In this document: positions 15,965-24,748 of the stretch, one piece after another
Position numbering within the stretch: the first letter of the stretch is position 1
How the letters are laid out: every line of letters starts with the position of its first letter
NCBI GenBank assembly: GCA_036504855.1
Contig: DASXUL010000193.1
Location: forward strand, 1 to 64,000
Origin: DASXUL01 sp036504855
GTDB lineage: Bacteria; Armatimonadota; DTGP01; JAKQQT01
Reading direction: 5' to 3'
Length of the DNA stretch: 64,000 nucleotides
Translations under genes and position numbers: made by a program
Notes under the pieces: model-generated
What the model saw: only the letters and a program-made list of their open reading frames with translations
Told to the model about the DNA's origin: nothing
Databases searched by the model: none

Positions 15965-17494
15965 ATGCGGTGGACGGCACGGTTCGCGCTTCTGATGATC
16001 GCGCTCGGCGGAACTCAGGCGGGCGCTCAAGACAACCCGCTGAAGTTCGCTATCCGGCTTTCACCCGAGGCCGCCGCGCGCCCGGTTTCGGGCCGCCTCC
16101 TCGTGATGATGACCAACGCGCCGGCGAAGACCGAGGACATTCGAGCGGGGTTTGGCGGAATTGAGGGCGCCGCCGTCTACACCGCTGCGATGGAGGTCAC
16201 CAACTGGATCCCCGGTCGGCAGGTGACCCTGAACCCGGACACGCTTGCCTACCCAGCGCCGTTCTCACAGGCGCCGAAGGGCGCGTGGCAGGCCATGGCG
16301 CTGCTGGACGTTGACCACTCCTTCGCGCGTTCCGAAGAGGGGCCGGGAGACATCAAGAGCGCGGTGCTGGCCCTGCAGGACGTCGATCCATCGAAAGCAG
16401 GCTCGATCTCCCTGACCCTGACGGTTGTGAACCCAGCGGAGAGCCTGCAGCCGCCTGCGGGGATGAAGGTTGCGCGCCTGCAAAGCCGGATTCTCAGCGC
16501 GTTTATGGGCCGCCCGGTGACGATGGAAGCGGGGATTGCCCTGCCGCCTTCCGCCGCAAGGAACCCCGGCCGCAAGTACCCGGTTGTTCTCCACGTGCCC
16601 GGTTTCGGCACGCCGCCGGCCCAGGCAATGGGGCTGTCGCCCTGGACGCTCCAGATGGTCTACCGCCGCGGCGCGAATGGCTCGGAGCCGGAGATGGTGC
16701 ACGTGTTTCTGGACCCCAACACGCCCCTGGGCCACGCCGCGTTCGCCAACTCAGTGAACAACGGGCCGTGGGGGGACGCCCTTGTGCGTGAGTACATCCC
16801 ATACCTGGAGAAGCGCTTCCCCATCATCGCGTCGCCGCGCGCCCGGTTCCTCACGGGCCATTCCTCCGGCGGCTGGAGCGCCCTCTGGCTGCAGGTGGCC
16901 TACCCGGACGCTTTCAACGGCGTGTGGGCTACCGGGCCGGACCCGGTGGACTTCCGCGCCTTCTGCGGCGTGAACCTAGCGTCCAGCCCGCCCGAGAACT
17001 TCTACCGCAAGCCCGACCAGACCACCCGCAACCTCGTGCGGATGAGCGGCAGACCCGTGATGAGCATGCAGGATTTCTGCCGCTACGAGCAGGTGGCGGG
17101 CGACTACGGCGGGCAGATGGCTTCCTTCGATGCCGTCTTCAGCCCGCGCGGCGAGGACGGCCGCCCCATGCGCCTGTTCGACCGGCAGACCGGCGCGGTG
17201 GATCCCGCCGTGGCCCGCGCCTGGGTGAAGTACGACATCAGCCGGCTGTTGACAACGAACTGGCCGCGCCTGGCTCCGAAACTGAAGGGGAAGCTGCATG
17301 TCATCTGCGGAGCGGAGGACAACTTCCACCTGAACGAAGCCGTGGCCCTGCTGAAGGAGACGATGCGCGCCCTGCACAGCGACGCCGTGGTGGAGATCGT
17401 TCCAGGACGCGACCACATGAACCTCTACAGCGGCGGCCTCTACGACCGCATCATCCGCGAGATGGCCGAGCGGAACGGAGTGCCCCGCCATTGA
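15965..17494 (+). CDS. Secreted alpha/beta-hydrolase, putative esterase (EsteraseD-like)
   Basis: A 509-residue protein with a signal peptide (MRWTARFALLMIALGGTQAGAQ) and an N-terminal beta-rich domain to about residue 190, then a hydrolase domain. The nucleophile elbow is GHSSGG (near residue 300), with a probable Asp in CGAEDNFH and the His in PGRDHMNLY. The organisation resembles enterochelin esterase and S-formylglutathione hydrolase type proteins in which an Ig-like domain precedes the hydrolase. The start at 15965 is preferred to 15935 because the signal peptide begins there. The substrate is unknown. Confidence 0.75.
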   Translation: MRWTARFALLMIALGGTQAGAQDNPLKFAIRLSPEAAARPVSGRLLVMMTNAPAKTEDIRAGFGGIEGAAVYTAAMEVTNWIPGRQVTLNPDTLAYPAPFSQAPKGAWQAMALLDVDHSFARSEEGPGDIKSAVLALQDVDPSKAGSISLTLTVVNPAESLQPPAGMKVARLQSRILSAFMGRPVTMEAGIALPPSAARNPGRKYPVVLHVPGFGTPPAQAMGLSPWTLQMVYRRGANGSEPEMVHVFLDPNTPLGHAAFANSVNNGPWGDALVREYIPYLEKRFPIIASPRARFLTGHSSGGWSALWLQVAYPDAFNGVWATGPDPVDFRAFCGVNLASSPPENFYRKPDQTTRNLVRMSGRPVMSMQDFCRYEQVAGDYGGQMASFDAVFSPRGEDGRPMRLFDRQTGAVDPAVARAWVKYDISRLLTTNWPRLAPKLKGKLHVICGAEDNFHLNEAVALLKETMRALHSDAVVEIVPGRDHMNLYSGGLYDRIIREMAERNGVPRH

Positions 17495-17616
17495 AGAGGC
17501 TGTCCCAGAAGTCCAAAAAAGAACGATTTCCGCACAACATTTAGTTCTGGCGCATCTCTCGCGCCACAACATATTGTGCTCGGTAGCTCCGAAATCGACC
17601 TTTTGGGACAGCCTCT
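17495..17616. mobile_element. MITE-like element with 17-20 bp terminal inverted repeats
   Basis: 122 bp bounded by AGAGGCTGTCCCAGAAG and its near-complement CTTTTGGGACAGCCTCT, ends typical of DDE-transposon relics. The interior is A/T-richer and has its own palindromes (TGGCGC ... GCGCCA, ACAACATATTGT). It starts directly after the esterase stop codon and 16 nt from the convergent acyl-CoA synthetase gene, so it may also serve as a bidirectional terminator. Confidence 0.6.
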
Positions 17617-17631
17617 GAAACGGCAGGGGTT

Positions 17632-19473
17632 CTAGCTGATCAGTTCGGCCAGCACGTCGGCGTAGCGCTGGGTGAGGACGTGCCGCTTCACCTTGAGGGT
17701 GGGCGTGAGCTCGCCGCTTTCAACCGTGAACTCGTGGTCCATCAGGGCGAACTTGCGCACCTTCTCGAAGTCGGCCAGGTGCGCGGAGAGGCGGTCCAAT
17801 TCGCGTTTGATGGCCTTCTTCGCCTCGGGGCTGGCGGCGATGGCGGACCGGTCGGGCGGCAGCTTCAACTCAGCGGCGAGGCGGTCGAAGTTGGGAACGA
17901 TCATCGCCACAACGCTCTGGCTCCCGTCGCCCATCAGGGCCAGGTCGGTGATGTAGGGGCTGGACTTCAGGCGGGCCTCGATATCCTGCGGCGCCACCTT
18001 CTTGCCGTTCGATAGGACGATGAGGTCCTTCTTGCGGCCGGTGATGCGCAGGAATGTGCCCTCCATCCACTCTCCCACGTCGCCGGTATGGAACCAGCCG
18101 TCCGCGTCGATCGCCTCCGCGGTGGCGGCGGGTTTGTTCCAATATCGGCGCATAACCCCTTTGCCTCGGCAGATGATCTCGCCATCGGGCGCGATGGTGA
18201 GCTCCACGTTGGGCGAGGGCTGGCCAATGGAGCCGGGGCGCATGTCGCCGGGGTGGTTGGCGGTCACCACGGAGGTCGTTTCGGTAAGCCCGTATCCCTC
18301 AATCATCTGGAGGCCGCAGGCGTTGAAGAACTCCATAACGTCGCCCGGCAGCGGTGCGCCGGCGCTGATGAGGTGGCGCACGTTGCCGCCCACGCGCTCG
18401 CGCACCTTTTCAAACACCAGTTTGTCGGCCAGCTTGCGCTGGGCCTGCGTCCACGGGTCCACTCTCTTCCCGCGCATCTCCAGGCGGGCGGCTTTCAGGC
18501 CAACCTCAATCGCCCAGTCGAAGATCTTTTTCCTCTTCGGGCCGCCTTTGGCGGCGGCGTCCTCGATCTTCTCCTTCATCTTCTCATAGAGGCGCGGCAT
18601 GCCTAGGAATAGCGTGGGCTTCACCTCGATGAAATTGGACGAGAGTTTCGAGATGCGCTCAATGGGGCTGTTTCCCTCCACGTAAGCGATCTGGGCGCCG
18701 TGGCTCATCGGGAGGTAATGCCCCATCGCGCGCTCGTAGATGTGGCAAAGCGGCAGGAAAGAGAGAAAGACGTCGTTCTCGTCCCATTCGATGAATGATT
18801 GCACGCCGGTGAGCACGTCGATGAAGTTGCCGTGGGTAAGCTCCACCCCCTTGGGGTCGCCGGTGGTGCCGGAGGTGTAGATCAGCGTGGCCATATCGTC
18901 CGGGCCAATGGATTGCCAGAGGCGGCGGAACTCGTCATCAGAGAGGCGCTGGCGCTGGCCGAGAGCCAGGAAGCTGTCCATGGAGTTCGCCGCATCTCCG
19001 GGATCGCCCTCGAAGAGGATGGCGTGCTCCAGATCCGGGCATTCGGCGCGGACGGCCACGATCTTGGCAAGCTGCGCATTGTCGCCGGTGAAGACGATGC
19101 GCGAGCCCGAATCCTGGAGGATGTACGCCACCTGGTTCGCGGGCAGGGTGGAATAGATGGGAACGGTTGCGGCGCCGATGGACAGGAGCGCCAGGTCCAC
19201 CCGGGCCCAATCCACGCCGTTTTCCGCGAGAATGGCCACGCGGTCGCCCTTGCCGATGCCGAGGGCCATGAGGGCGGAGGCCACGGTCTGCACTTCGCCG
19301 GCCAACTCCGCATAGGTCATCGGGCGGAACAAACCGCTGAGCTTGTGGCTGAGCGCCGGCCGGTTCGGCACGCGAGTGACGGTGTTCTGGAACGACTGGT
19401 TCAGCGTGGTTGTCCCCGGCGAAAGCGCGGCCTTTGGGGCCGGCGTCGTCACGGTCAAACGAGACGCGGACAT
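17632..19473 (-). CDS. Long-chain fatty-acid--CoA ligase (AMP-forming)
   Basis: A 613-residue ANL-superfamily enzyme that activates fatty acids to acyl-CoA via acyl-AMP. Seen: A3 core LIYTSGTTGDPKGVELTHGN, A5 block GYGLTETTSV, A7/A8 blocks WFHTGDVGEW and ITGRKKDLIVLSNGKKVAP with the final catalytic Lys expected near the C-terminus. The ATG at 19473 has GGAGG close by. TATAAT at 19569-19564 on the same strand is a likely -10 box about 90 nt upstream. Length and motifs fit the FadD15-like long-chain group. Confidence 0.88.
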   Translation of the reverse strand: MSASRLTVTTPAPKAALSPGTTTLNQSFQNTVTRVPNRPALSHKLSGLFRPMTYAELAGEVQTVASALMALGIGKGDRVAILAENGVDWARVDLALLSIGAATVPIYSTLPANQVAYILQDSGSRIVFTGDNAQLAKIVAVRAECPDLEHAILFEGDPGDAANSMDSFLALGQRQRLSDDEFRRLWQSIGPDDMATLIYTSGTTGDPKGVELTHGNFIDVLTGVQSFIEWDENDVFLSFLPLCHIYERAMGHYLPMSHGAQIAYVEGNSPIERISKLSSNFIEVKPTLFLGMPRLYEKMKEKIEDAAAKGGPKRKKIFDWAIEVGLKAARLEMRGKRVDPWTQAQRKLADKLVFEKVRERVGGNVRHLISAGAPLPGDVMEFFNACGLQMIEGYGLTETTSVVTANHPGDMRPGSIGQPSPNVELTIAPDGEIICRGKGVMRRYWNKPAATAEAIDADGWFHTGDVGEWMEGTFLRITGRKKDLIVLSNGKKVAPQDIEARLKSSPYITDLALMGDGSQSVVAMIVPNFDRLAAELKLPPDRSAIAASPEAKKAIKRELDRLSAHLADFEKVRKFALMDHEFTVESGELTPTLKVKRHVLTQRYADVLAELIS

Positions 19474-19680
19474 CTGATATCCTCCGCAGCGATCCGCGCG
19501 ACTTCCGACGTGACGCCGGCCCGGTAGCGGTCCGCTGGATGCATTCGTTTTACTTACTTGGTGATTATATCGCGTATGCCCCGTCCTCCGACGGGACCTT
19601 GGTCCCATTTGGGCCGCGGGGCAGGTCCTGAATGTCGATGACCCTGCCCGCCATCGAAACGCGCTTGGATAGCGATCAAC

Positions 19681-19797
19681 TCAGCGTCTTCAGCTATCAG
19701 TTGCCGGCGGCCAATCCTGGAGGGCCGCCGATCAGCGGGTAGCGCCCATACCGGAAAGGCCGCGTCCAGACGGGCAACCGATAGCCGATGGCTGATA
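19681..19797. repeat. TCAG-heptamer long hairpin, copy 13 (degenerate)
   Basis: TTCAGCTATCAGTTGCC at the left pairs imperfectly with GGCAACCGATAGCCGATGG at the right across about 65 nt. It has the same geometry as the other long hairpins but with mismatched arms and no CCCGAAGG inner stem. Confidence 0.4.
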
Positions 19798-19859
19798 CCC
19801 TTCCGAAGGCGACCGCCATGCATTGCATTGCTCGCGCACTATGACTGCCACTCCGACAC

Positions 19860-20386
19860 CGGTCCTCGCCGCCGGCGCTTCGCCCGCCCGTTCGGCGCCC
19901 TCCGGCAATCCCAGCAGCGCACCAGGGACGCTTGGGAGCCTCGCGCTCCGCCACGACAACATCGGCGAAACGCCGGTGGACCGCCTGCCCAAGGATCCGC
20001 GGCGCTTCCACGCGAAATTCCACGGCGAGAACCCCACAACGCCTGGCCGGAACTACGCCATCCTGGAAGCCGAAGGGGCCGTGCATTTCGTGGGGGCGGC
20101 GCTGTCCATGCGGAACCGCCAGGGGCGCGGGCTGGGGTTCGCGGAAGGCGATGAGATCGTGTACGTGGACAGCCGAGCACGGGCGCGCCCACGACCACGT
20201 GACGGATTGCAGCAGCGTGGCCGATTGGTATTCGAGCGAACCGCACGGAGTCTGCTCTCCGCTGGGGTCGGTGGACCTGACCCAGGGCGACATCGCCGTT
20301 ACCATTTGGGAAACCGGCAGGAACGCGGCCTCCAAGGGCTGCCTCATCGGCATTGACGCCTTCGCGCTGACGCCGATATCATCCTA
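19860..20386 (+). pseudogene. Relic of a DUF2961 / GH172-like protein
   Basis: One frame (to about 20170) reads RFHAKFHGENPTTPGRNYAI then EGAVHFVGAALSM and EGDEIVYVD, the core blocks of DUF2961 proteins. After a frameshift near 20170 the other frame continues SVADWYSSEPHGVCSPLG and ends GCLIGIDAFALTPISS, like the terminal beta-domain of the same proteins. The N-terminal half and part of the middle are missing. DUF2961/GH172 includes alpha-fructosidases. The interval 20387-20455 holds only the ribosome-binding site of the next gene. Confidence 0.5.
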
Positions 20387-20455
20387 ACAGCGCAGCGACT
20401 GGCTGCCATGCAGTAACCCAAGCAGTACTTCGTGTTGTTCGCTGAGGAGGTTGCG

Positions 20456-21079
20456 ATGGATCCCAATGCCACGGCGTCACTCGCAAAGGGGACGTTCTAC
20501 GCGCAAGCGCGTCAGTTGTTCGACAATGGCGTGCCGATGGAGAGGGCCATCCGGGTCCTGACCGAGTCCGGTATGGATAGCGGACGGGCTCGGGAGCTGG
20601 CGAAGAGCCTGTACGGCGCGCCGAAAGTGGTGGCGATGCAGGCGGCCAAATCCGTCAGCGACGGCGGGCGGTCCCTGGCCCGAAGCGCCGGCGCGGGCCT
20701 TGCCGCCGCCATCGCCGCGGCCATCGTCTGGGGCGTGATCGCCGCCGTAACCGGCTGCGCGTTCGGCTTTATCGCCATCGGCGCCGGCGCGGCCGTTGGG
20801 CTGGCGGTGCGCGCCGCCACCCCCGAGGAGCATCAGGAGGGCTTTCATCTGCCGCTCATCGCCGCCGGACTGGCAATGCTCAGCGTTGTGATGGGGCACT
20901 ATTTCGGCGCCGCGTTCTACTTCGCTCATCGCCAGGGAATGACGCCGCTGGTTGCCTTTACTCCCATGGCCATCGGCTTCTTCCTTGATAACATGGCCAG
21001 GTTCGTGCGGCCCTTCGATCTCATCTGGTTTGCCCTGTCCATCTCCGCCGCCTTCAAGATCGTCTACCAGGAGAACTAG
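20456..21079 (+). CDS. Four-helix membrane protein, unknown function
   Basis: A 207-residue protein. A cytoplasmic helical part of about 65 residues (LFDNGVPMERAIRVLTESGM, SGRARELAKSLYG) is followed by transmembrane segments around 75-110 (AIAAAIVWGVIAAVTGCAFGF and GAAVGLAVRAA), then helices near 130-150, 155-175 and 185-205. GAGGAGG sits 6 nt before the ATG at 20456, which fixes the start. The AIVWGVIAAVTG-type block recurs in bacterial membrane proteins of unknown role. It ends 40 nt before dprA and may be co-transcribed. Confidence 0.6.
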   Translation: MDPNATASLAKGTFYAQARQLFDNGVPMERAIRVLTESGMDSGRARELAKSLYGAPKVVAMQAAKSVSDGGRSLARSAGAGLAAAIAAAIVWGVIAAVTGCAFGFIAIGAGAAVGLAVRAATPEEHQEGFHLPLIAAGLAMLSVVMGHYFGAAFYFAHRQGMTPLVAFTPMAIGFFLDNMARFVRPFDLIWFALSISAAFKIVYQEN

Positions 21080-21119
21080 CGGGCCGCTCCGTTTCCGTTC
21101 GCTGGGCGTGAGGCATTCC

Positions 21120-22217
21120 ATGGACATCGCCGCCTGGATCTGGTTCCATCGCCTGGAGTTGCCGCCGGCCAAGGCGCATCGGCTGCTCTCCGAATTCGGC
21201 TGCCCCGAAGCCATCCGCGACGCGGAGGCCGCCCAACTGGCCGCCTCCGCCGCCGACCTGCACCCTGACTCGCGGGCTCGCCTGCTCGCCGCCCGCGCCC
21301 AGCAAGACGTTTCCCGCGAGCTCGATACGCTGGACGCTTTGGGCGCCGTGCCCATCCCCTTCGATTCGCCGGCGTACCCGGCCTCACTGAAGACCATCGC
21401 GGACCCGCCCATCCTCCTCTACTGCCGCGGCGAACTGCTGCCCGATGATCGCCTCGCCGTGGCTATCGTGGGCAGCCGGCGCTGCACGTGGTATGGGCGC
21501 GCCGTCGCCGGGCGCCTGGCGAAAGACCTCGCCGACCGTGGCCTCACCATCATCAGCGGCCTGGCGCGCGGAGTTGATACCGAGGCGCACACGGGCGCGC
21601 TGAGAAGCGGTCGCACCATCGCCGTGTTGGGCAGCGGCATCGACGTGATGTACCCGGCCGAGAACCGGGCGCTGGCGGACGAGATCGCCACGAACGGCGC
21701 CGTGCTGAGCGAGGCGCCGCTGTTCGCGCAGCCGGACGCGTGGCGCTTCCCGGCCCGCAACCGCCTCATCAGCGGCCTGAGCCTGGGGATCATCTGTGTG
21801 GAGGTCCCCATCGCCAGCGGCGCGTTGCACACCGCCACGTTCGCCATGGAGCAGGGCCGCTGCGTGATGGCGGCGCCGGGCGACGCCATCAATGGAAAGA
21901 ACGCGGGCTGCCACCAACTTCTGAAGGACGGCGCCTGCCTGGTGGAAACGGCCGAGGACGTATTGCGCGAGTTGGGCGTCCCCGTTCACGCCCTGCCGGA
22001 CGCGCCCGCCGAAACCCTTCCGTTGCCGCTGGACCTGACCGACGACGAAACCACGCTGATGAACGCGCTCAGCCTCCAGCCCATCCAGATGGAAGAGCTC
22101 ATCGCCGCCTGCGGCCTCACCGCCCCCGCCGCCTCCTGCGCCCTCACCCTGCTGGAGATTAAGGGCCTGGTGAAACGCCTCCCCGGCAACTGCTACGCCA
22201 GAAGCGCGTATGGATAG
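21120..22217 (+). CDS. dprA: DNA-processing protein DprA
   Basis: A 365-residue protein that loads RecA on incoming single-stranded DNA during natural transformation. The Rossmann-like domain shows VGSRRCTWYGRAVA, ISGLARGVDTEAHTGAL, TIAVLGSGIDVMYPAEN, FPARNRLISGLSLGI and VMAAPGDAINGKNAGCHQLL. A C-terminal winged-helix domain occupies the last 70 residues (ETTLMNALSLQPIQMEELI). An N-terminal SAM-like domain covers about residues 1-70. The start at 21120 follows from the conserved WIWFHRLELP beginning. Together with PilB and PilT it suggests competence. Confidence 0.92.
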   Translation: MDIAAWIWFHRLELPPAKAHRLLSEFGCPEAIRDAEAAQLAASAADLHPDSRARLLAARAQQDVSRELDTLDALGAVPIPFDSPAYPASLKTIADPPILLYCRGELLPDDRLAVAIVGSRRCTWYGRAVAGRLAKDLADRGLTIISGLARGVDTEAHTGALRSGRTIAVLGSGIDVMYPAENRALADEIATNGAVLSEAPLFAQPDAWRFPARNRLISGLSLGIICVEVPIASGALHTATFAMEQGRCVMAAPGDAINGKNAGCHQLLKDGACLVETAEDVLRELGVPVHALPDAPAETLPLPLDLTDDETTLMNALSLQPIQMEELIAACGLTAPAASCALTLLEIKGLVKRLPGNCYARSAYG

Positions 22218-22219
22218 CA

Positions 22220-22348
22220 GGCGCCCCAGCGAGTGAACTCGCGGGCAACGAAGGGCGCCAAGTCGCCCTACGGCGACTGCGGAATCAGTCCGCCGAGGCG
22301 GACTTCGTGCAGTTCCTAGCCCGCGAGTTCACTCGCTGGGGCGTCAGC
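22220..22348. repeat. REP element family D, paired, upstream of RAYT 2
   Basis: GCGCCCCAGCGAGTGAACTC and its complement GAGTTCACTCGCTGGGGCG stand about 75 nt apart, with further stems GGGCGCC, GTCGCCCTACGGCGAC and GTCCGCCGAGGCGGAC between them. The right half ends 18 nt before the RAYT start codon. Confidence 0.7.
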
Positions 22349-22365
22349 AGACTGGAGGGAACGCG

Positions 22366-22782
22366 ATGCGAAAGCCATTCACGGCCGTGCATATCCACCT
22401 GGTCTGGGCGACGTGGGACCGGCAACCGCTATTGCGCGGCGAAGCCGAAGCTGCCGCCTACGCGTGCGTGCGCTCCGTATGTGCGGAACTCGGAGCTGAA
22501 GTCATCGCGCTGAACGGCGCCGAGGATCACGTGCACCTTCTGGTGCGTCTGCCGATGACCGTGCCCATCTCCACCCTGGCTCAGCGCGTGAAGGGAGCGT
22601 CGTCGCATCTGCTCACACACGAGCTCGGATGCGAATGCTTCAAGTGGCAGGGAGCCTGCGGAGCGTTTTCGGTGGAGAGGAAGCATCTGCCTCTGGTCCA
22701 GCGCTACGTCGAACGCCAGAAGCAGCGGCATGCCGCCGGCGATCTCTGGCCTACGCTGGAGAAGATCCACGAGGACGGGTGA
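22366..22782 (+). CDS. REP-associated tyrosine transposase, RAYT 2
   Basis: A 138-residue Y1/HUH protein. The HUH motif is H55-V56-H57 in AEDHVHLLV and the catalytic Tyr is Y114 in YVERQKQRH (Y-x3-Q-x3-H). Both fall at the same residue numbers as in RAYT 1, and the N-termini are alike (HLVWATWDRQPLLRG). A ribosome-binding site GGAGGGAA precedes the ATG. It is bracketed by family D palindromes, different from those around RAYT 1, as expected if each RAYT acts on its own REP family. Intact, so possibly active. Confidence 0.85.
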   Translation: MRKPFTAVHIHLVWATWDRQPLLRGEAEAAAYACVRSVCAELGAEVIALNGAEDHVHLLVRLPMTVPISTLAQRVKGASSHLLTHELGCECFKWQGACGAFSVERKHLPLVQRYVERQKQRHAAGDLWPTLEKIHEDG

Positions 22783-22790
22783 ACCCAAGC

Positions 22791-22850
22791 CCGCAGTCGC
22801 CGCAGGGCGACTGCGGGCCGTTCGTTGCCCGCAAGTTCACTCGCCGGGGT
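22791..22850. repeat. REP element family D, downstream copy
   Basis: GCCCGCAGTCGCCGCAGGGC and GACTGCGGGC form a hairpin, followed by TTGCCCGCAAGTTCACTCGC and CGGGG, a near copy of the right half of the upstream element (GCCCGCGAGTTCACTCGC). Together they bracket RAYT 2. Confidence 0.65.
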
Positions 22851-22895
22851 ATCCCGTCTTGCCCTTTGCCCGCATGGCCGTTCATGATACGCACG

Positions 22896-23885
22896 ATGAG
22901 CAACGTCTTCCACACTTACGTAACGCGCGAGATCCCCAGCGTTGGCCTGGACCTGCTGTTGCAGGCCGGCAGCGTCGAAACGTGGCAGGGTGATGCGCCG
23001 CCGCCGCGCGAGGAACTGATTGAGCGCGTGGCCGAGTGCCAGGGCCTGCTCTGCCTCCTCACGGACCGCATCGACGCGGAGGTGATGGATGCCGCCCCCC
23101 GCCTGAAGGTCATCAGCACGTACGCCGTGGGAACGGACAACATCGACGTGGCCGCCGCCACCGAGCGCGGAATCTGCGTGTGCAATACCCCCGGCGTTCT
23201 CACGGACGCCACCGCGGACCTCGCCTGGGCCCTCCTCATGGCCGCCGCGCGGCGGATTGTGGAGGCCGACGCCTGCGCGCGTTCCGGCGCGTGGGTCTCC
23301 TGGGGTCCGCAGCTCCTGCTGGGGCAGCCCATCGCGGAGCGCACCCTGGGAATCATCGGCATGGGCCGCATCGGCCGCGCCGTGGCCCGCCGCGCCGTGG
23401 GCTTCGATATGCGGATCCTCTACTGCGCCCGCCACCCCGACGCCGAGGCCGAACGGGCCACCGGCGCCCGCTACGTGGACCTGGATACCGTGTTGCGCGA
23501 AAGCGATTTCCTCTCGCTGCATGCGCCTCTCACCGCCGAAACGCGCGGCCTCATCGGCGTCGCCGAACTCGCCAAAATGAAGCCCACCGCCGTGCTGGTG
23601 AACACCGCCCGCGGCCCCATTGTGGACCAGGCTGCCCTGGCCGACGCCCTCCGGGACGGCCGCCTGTTCGCCGCCGGCCTGGACGTCTTTGAAGACGAAC
23701 CCATCCCGCCTGGCGACCCCCTGCTGCGCCTTCCCAACGTGGTCCTTGCCCCCCACATCGGCTCCGCCGACGAGCCCACCCGCGCCCGCATGGCCATCAT
23801 GGCCGCCGAATCCATCCTCGACGTCCTCCAGGCGCGCATGCCCGCCCATCTGGTGAACCCGGACGTGTGGGATCACCGGAAGTAG
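22896..23885 (+). CDS. D-isomer-specific 2-hydroxyacid dehydrogenase (glyoxylate/hydroxypyruvate reductase-like)
   Basis: A 329-residue NAD(P)-dependent enzyme. The nucleotide-binding loop is GIIGMGRIGRAVA. The catalytic Arg is in VNTARGPIVDQ, the Glu in LDVFEDEPIPP and the His in LAPHIGSADE. The N-terminal wording (TREIPSVGLDLLLQAGSVET, PPPREELIERV) is that of glyoxylate/hydroxypyruvate reductases. The start is uncertain: ATG 22896 fits the family, ATG 22884 is also possible, and neither has a strong ribosome-binding site. It stands downstream of the RAYT 2 module. Confidence 0.83.
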   Translation: MSNVFHTYVTREIPSVGLDLLLQAGSVETWQGDAPPPREELIERVAECQGLLCLLTDRIDAEVMDAAPRLKVISTYAVGTDNIDVAAATERGICVCNTPGVLTDATADLAWALLMAAARRIVEADACARSGAWVSWGPQLLLGQPIAERTLGIIGMGRIGRAVARRAVGFDMRILYCARHPDAEAERATGARYVDLDTVLRESDFLSLHAPLTAETRGLIGVAELAKMKPTAVLVNTARGPIVDQAALADALRDGRLFAAGLDVFEDEPIPPGDPLLRLPNVVLAPHIGSADEPTRARMAIMAAESILDVLQARMPAHLVNPDVWDHRK

Positions 23886-23998
23886 CATTCAGCATTCAGC
23901 ATTCAGAATTTAGCCCGAAGGCCCTTGTTCATGAGAGAACCTATCTCGCGGACAGGGGCCTTCGAGCTGAATTCTGAATGCTGAATCCTGAATGCTCC
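23886..23998. repeat. TCAG-heptamer long hairpin, copy 5
   Basis: Left arm (AGCATTC)x3, inner stem CCCGAAGGCCCTTGTTC against GGACAGGGGCCTTCG, right arm of GAATTCTGAATGCTGAATCC heptamers. It separates two convergent genes and also supplies the last codons and the stop of the YhhN gene (minus strand). Confidence 0.75.
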
Positions 23999-24633
23999 GC
24001 AATAAGGGCCTGTCCGCCCCAGTAGAGGGCCATGATGAGGAGGCCGGAGGCGGCGAATCCGGGGGTCCACCGGGCGAGGGCGATGAGCGTATCGCTGGCG
24101 CCGAACATCAGGGCGCCGGCGAGGCCCAGCCAGGCCCAACGGCCCCGGTCGGCCTGCGCGGCGGCGCGCCACATCATGGCGCAGATCACCCCGATGTAGA
24201 CGGCAACCGGCGCGGCCATCGCGCCCAGGTTCATATGCACGGCCGTATAGGCCGCCGCCGCCCAGGCGGCGAACGGCAATGCGTGCAATGGCCGCAAGCG
24301 GCGCTCCATTCCCACGAACGCCGCGATGTAGAAGACGTGCGCCGTGAGGAAGGCCAGAACGCCCGGCACGAACCACAACTCCAGCGCCACGTCGCCGGCC
24401 GCCGAGGCCAGCAGCCCGGCGAGAATCAGCCGATTTCCCCGCCGCGCCAGGAACGCGAGGCACAGCACCGGCAGGGCTTTGGTCAGCAGGCGCACCCATT
24501 GCGGTTCGCCGGCGTGGGCTAAGTAGAATGCCCCGCTGACGGCGGCGATGATGATGGCCAGGATATCCAGCGGGCCGAAGCGCGGCGTTTGCTTCGGCGA
24601 GGCGGCGGAACGGGAAACGACGGTTGGGTTCAT
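23941..24633 (-). CDS. YhhN/TMEM86-family membrane protein (lysoplasmalogenase-like)
   Basis: A 230-residue multi-pass membrane protein with about eight hydrophobic segments. Family features include LLTKALPVLCLAFLARRG near the start, SAAGDVALEL, the block AHVFYIAAFVG, and GALMFGASDTLIAL with its conserved Asp. Characterised relatives cleave lysoplasmalogens. The last 16-18 residues (after LIAEHSGF) are translated from the hairpin repeat, so the native C-terminus was probably replaced or extended. The ATG at 24633 is preferred; 24651 is an alternative. A long imperfect hairpin, GGATGGCGGGCT ... AGCCCGCCGTCC (24650-24745), lies upstream. Confidence 0.75.
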   Translation of the reverse strand: MNPTVVSRSAASPKQTPRFGPLDILAIIIAAVSGAFYLAHAGEPQWVRLLTKALPVLCLAFLARRGNRLILAGLLASAAGDVALELWFVPGVLAFLTAHVFYIAAFVGMERRLRPLHALPFAAWAAAAYTAVHMNLGAMAAPVAVYIGVICAMMWRAAAQADRGRWAWLGLAGALMFGASDTLIALARWTPGFAASGLLIMALYWGGQALIAEHSGFSIQNSARRPLSAR

Positions 24634-24748
24634 GGGGATCTCTAGCGCCATGGGGATGGCGGGCTGTCATGGCGAAACCGACCCCTGCCGGTTGGCCCCC
24701 GAAGGGACGCTCTGCCATGGAAGCCCGCCGTCCCAATGGCGGGCAAGG

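Noticed and set aside
22629..22895. N-terminal extension of the 2-hydroxyacid dehydrogenase
   Set aside because: It overlaps the RAYT 2 gene and the REP element in another frame; family alignment begins near 22896.
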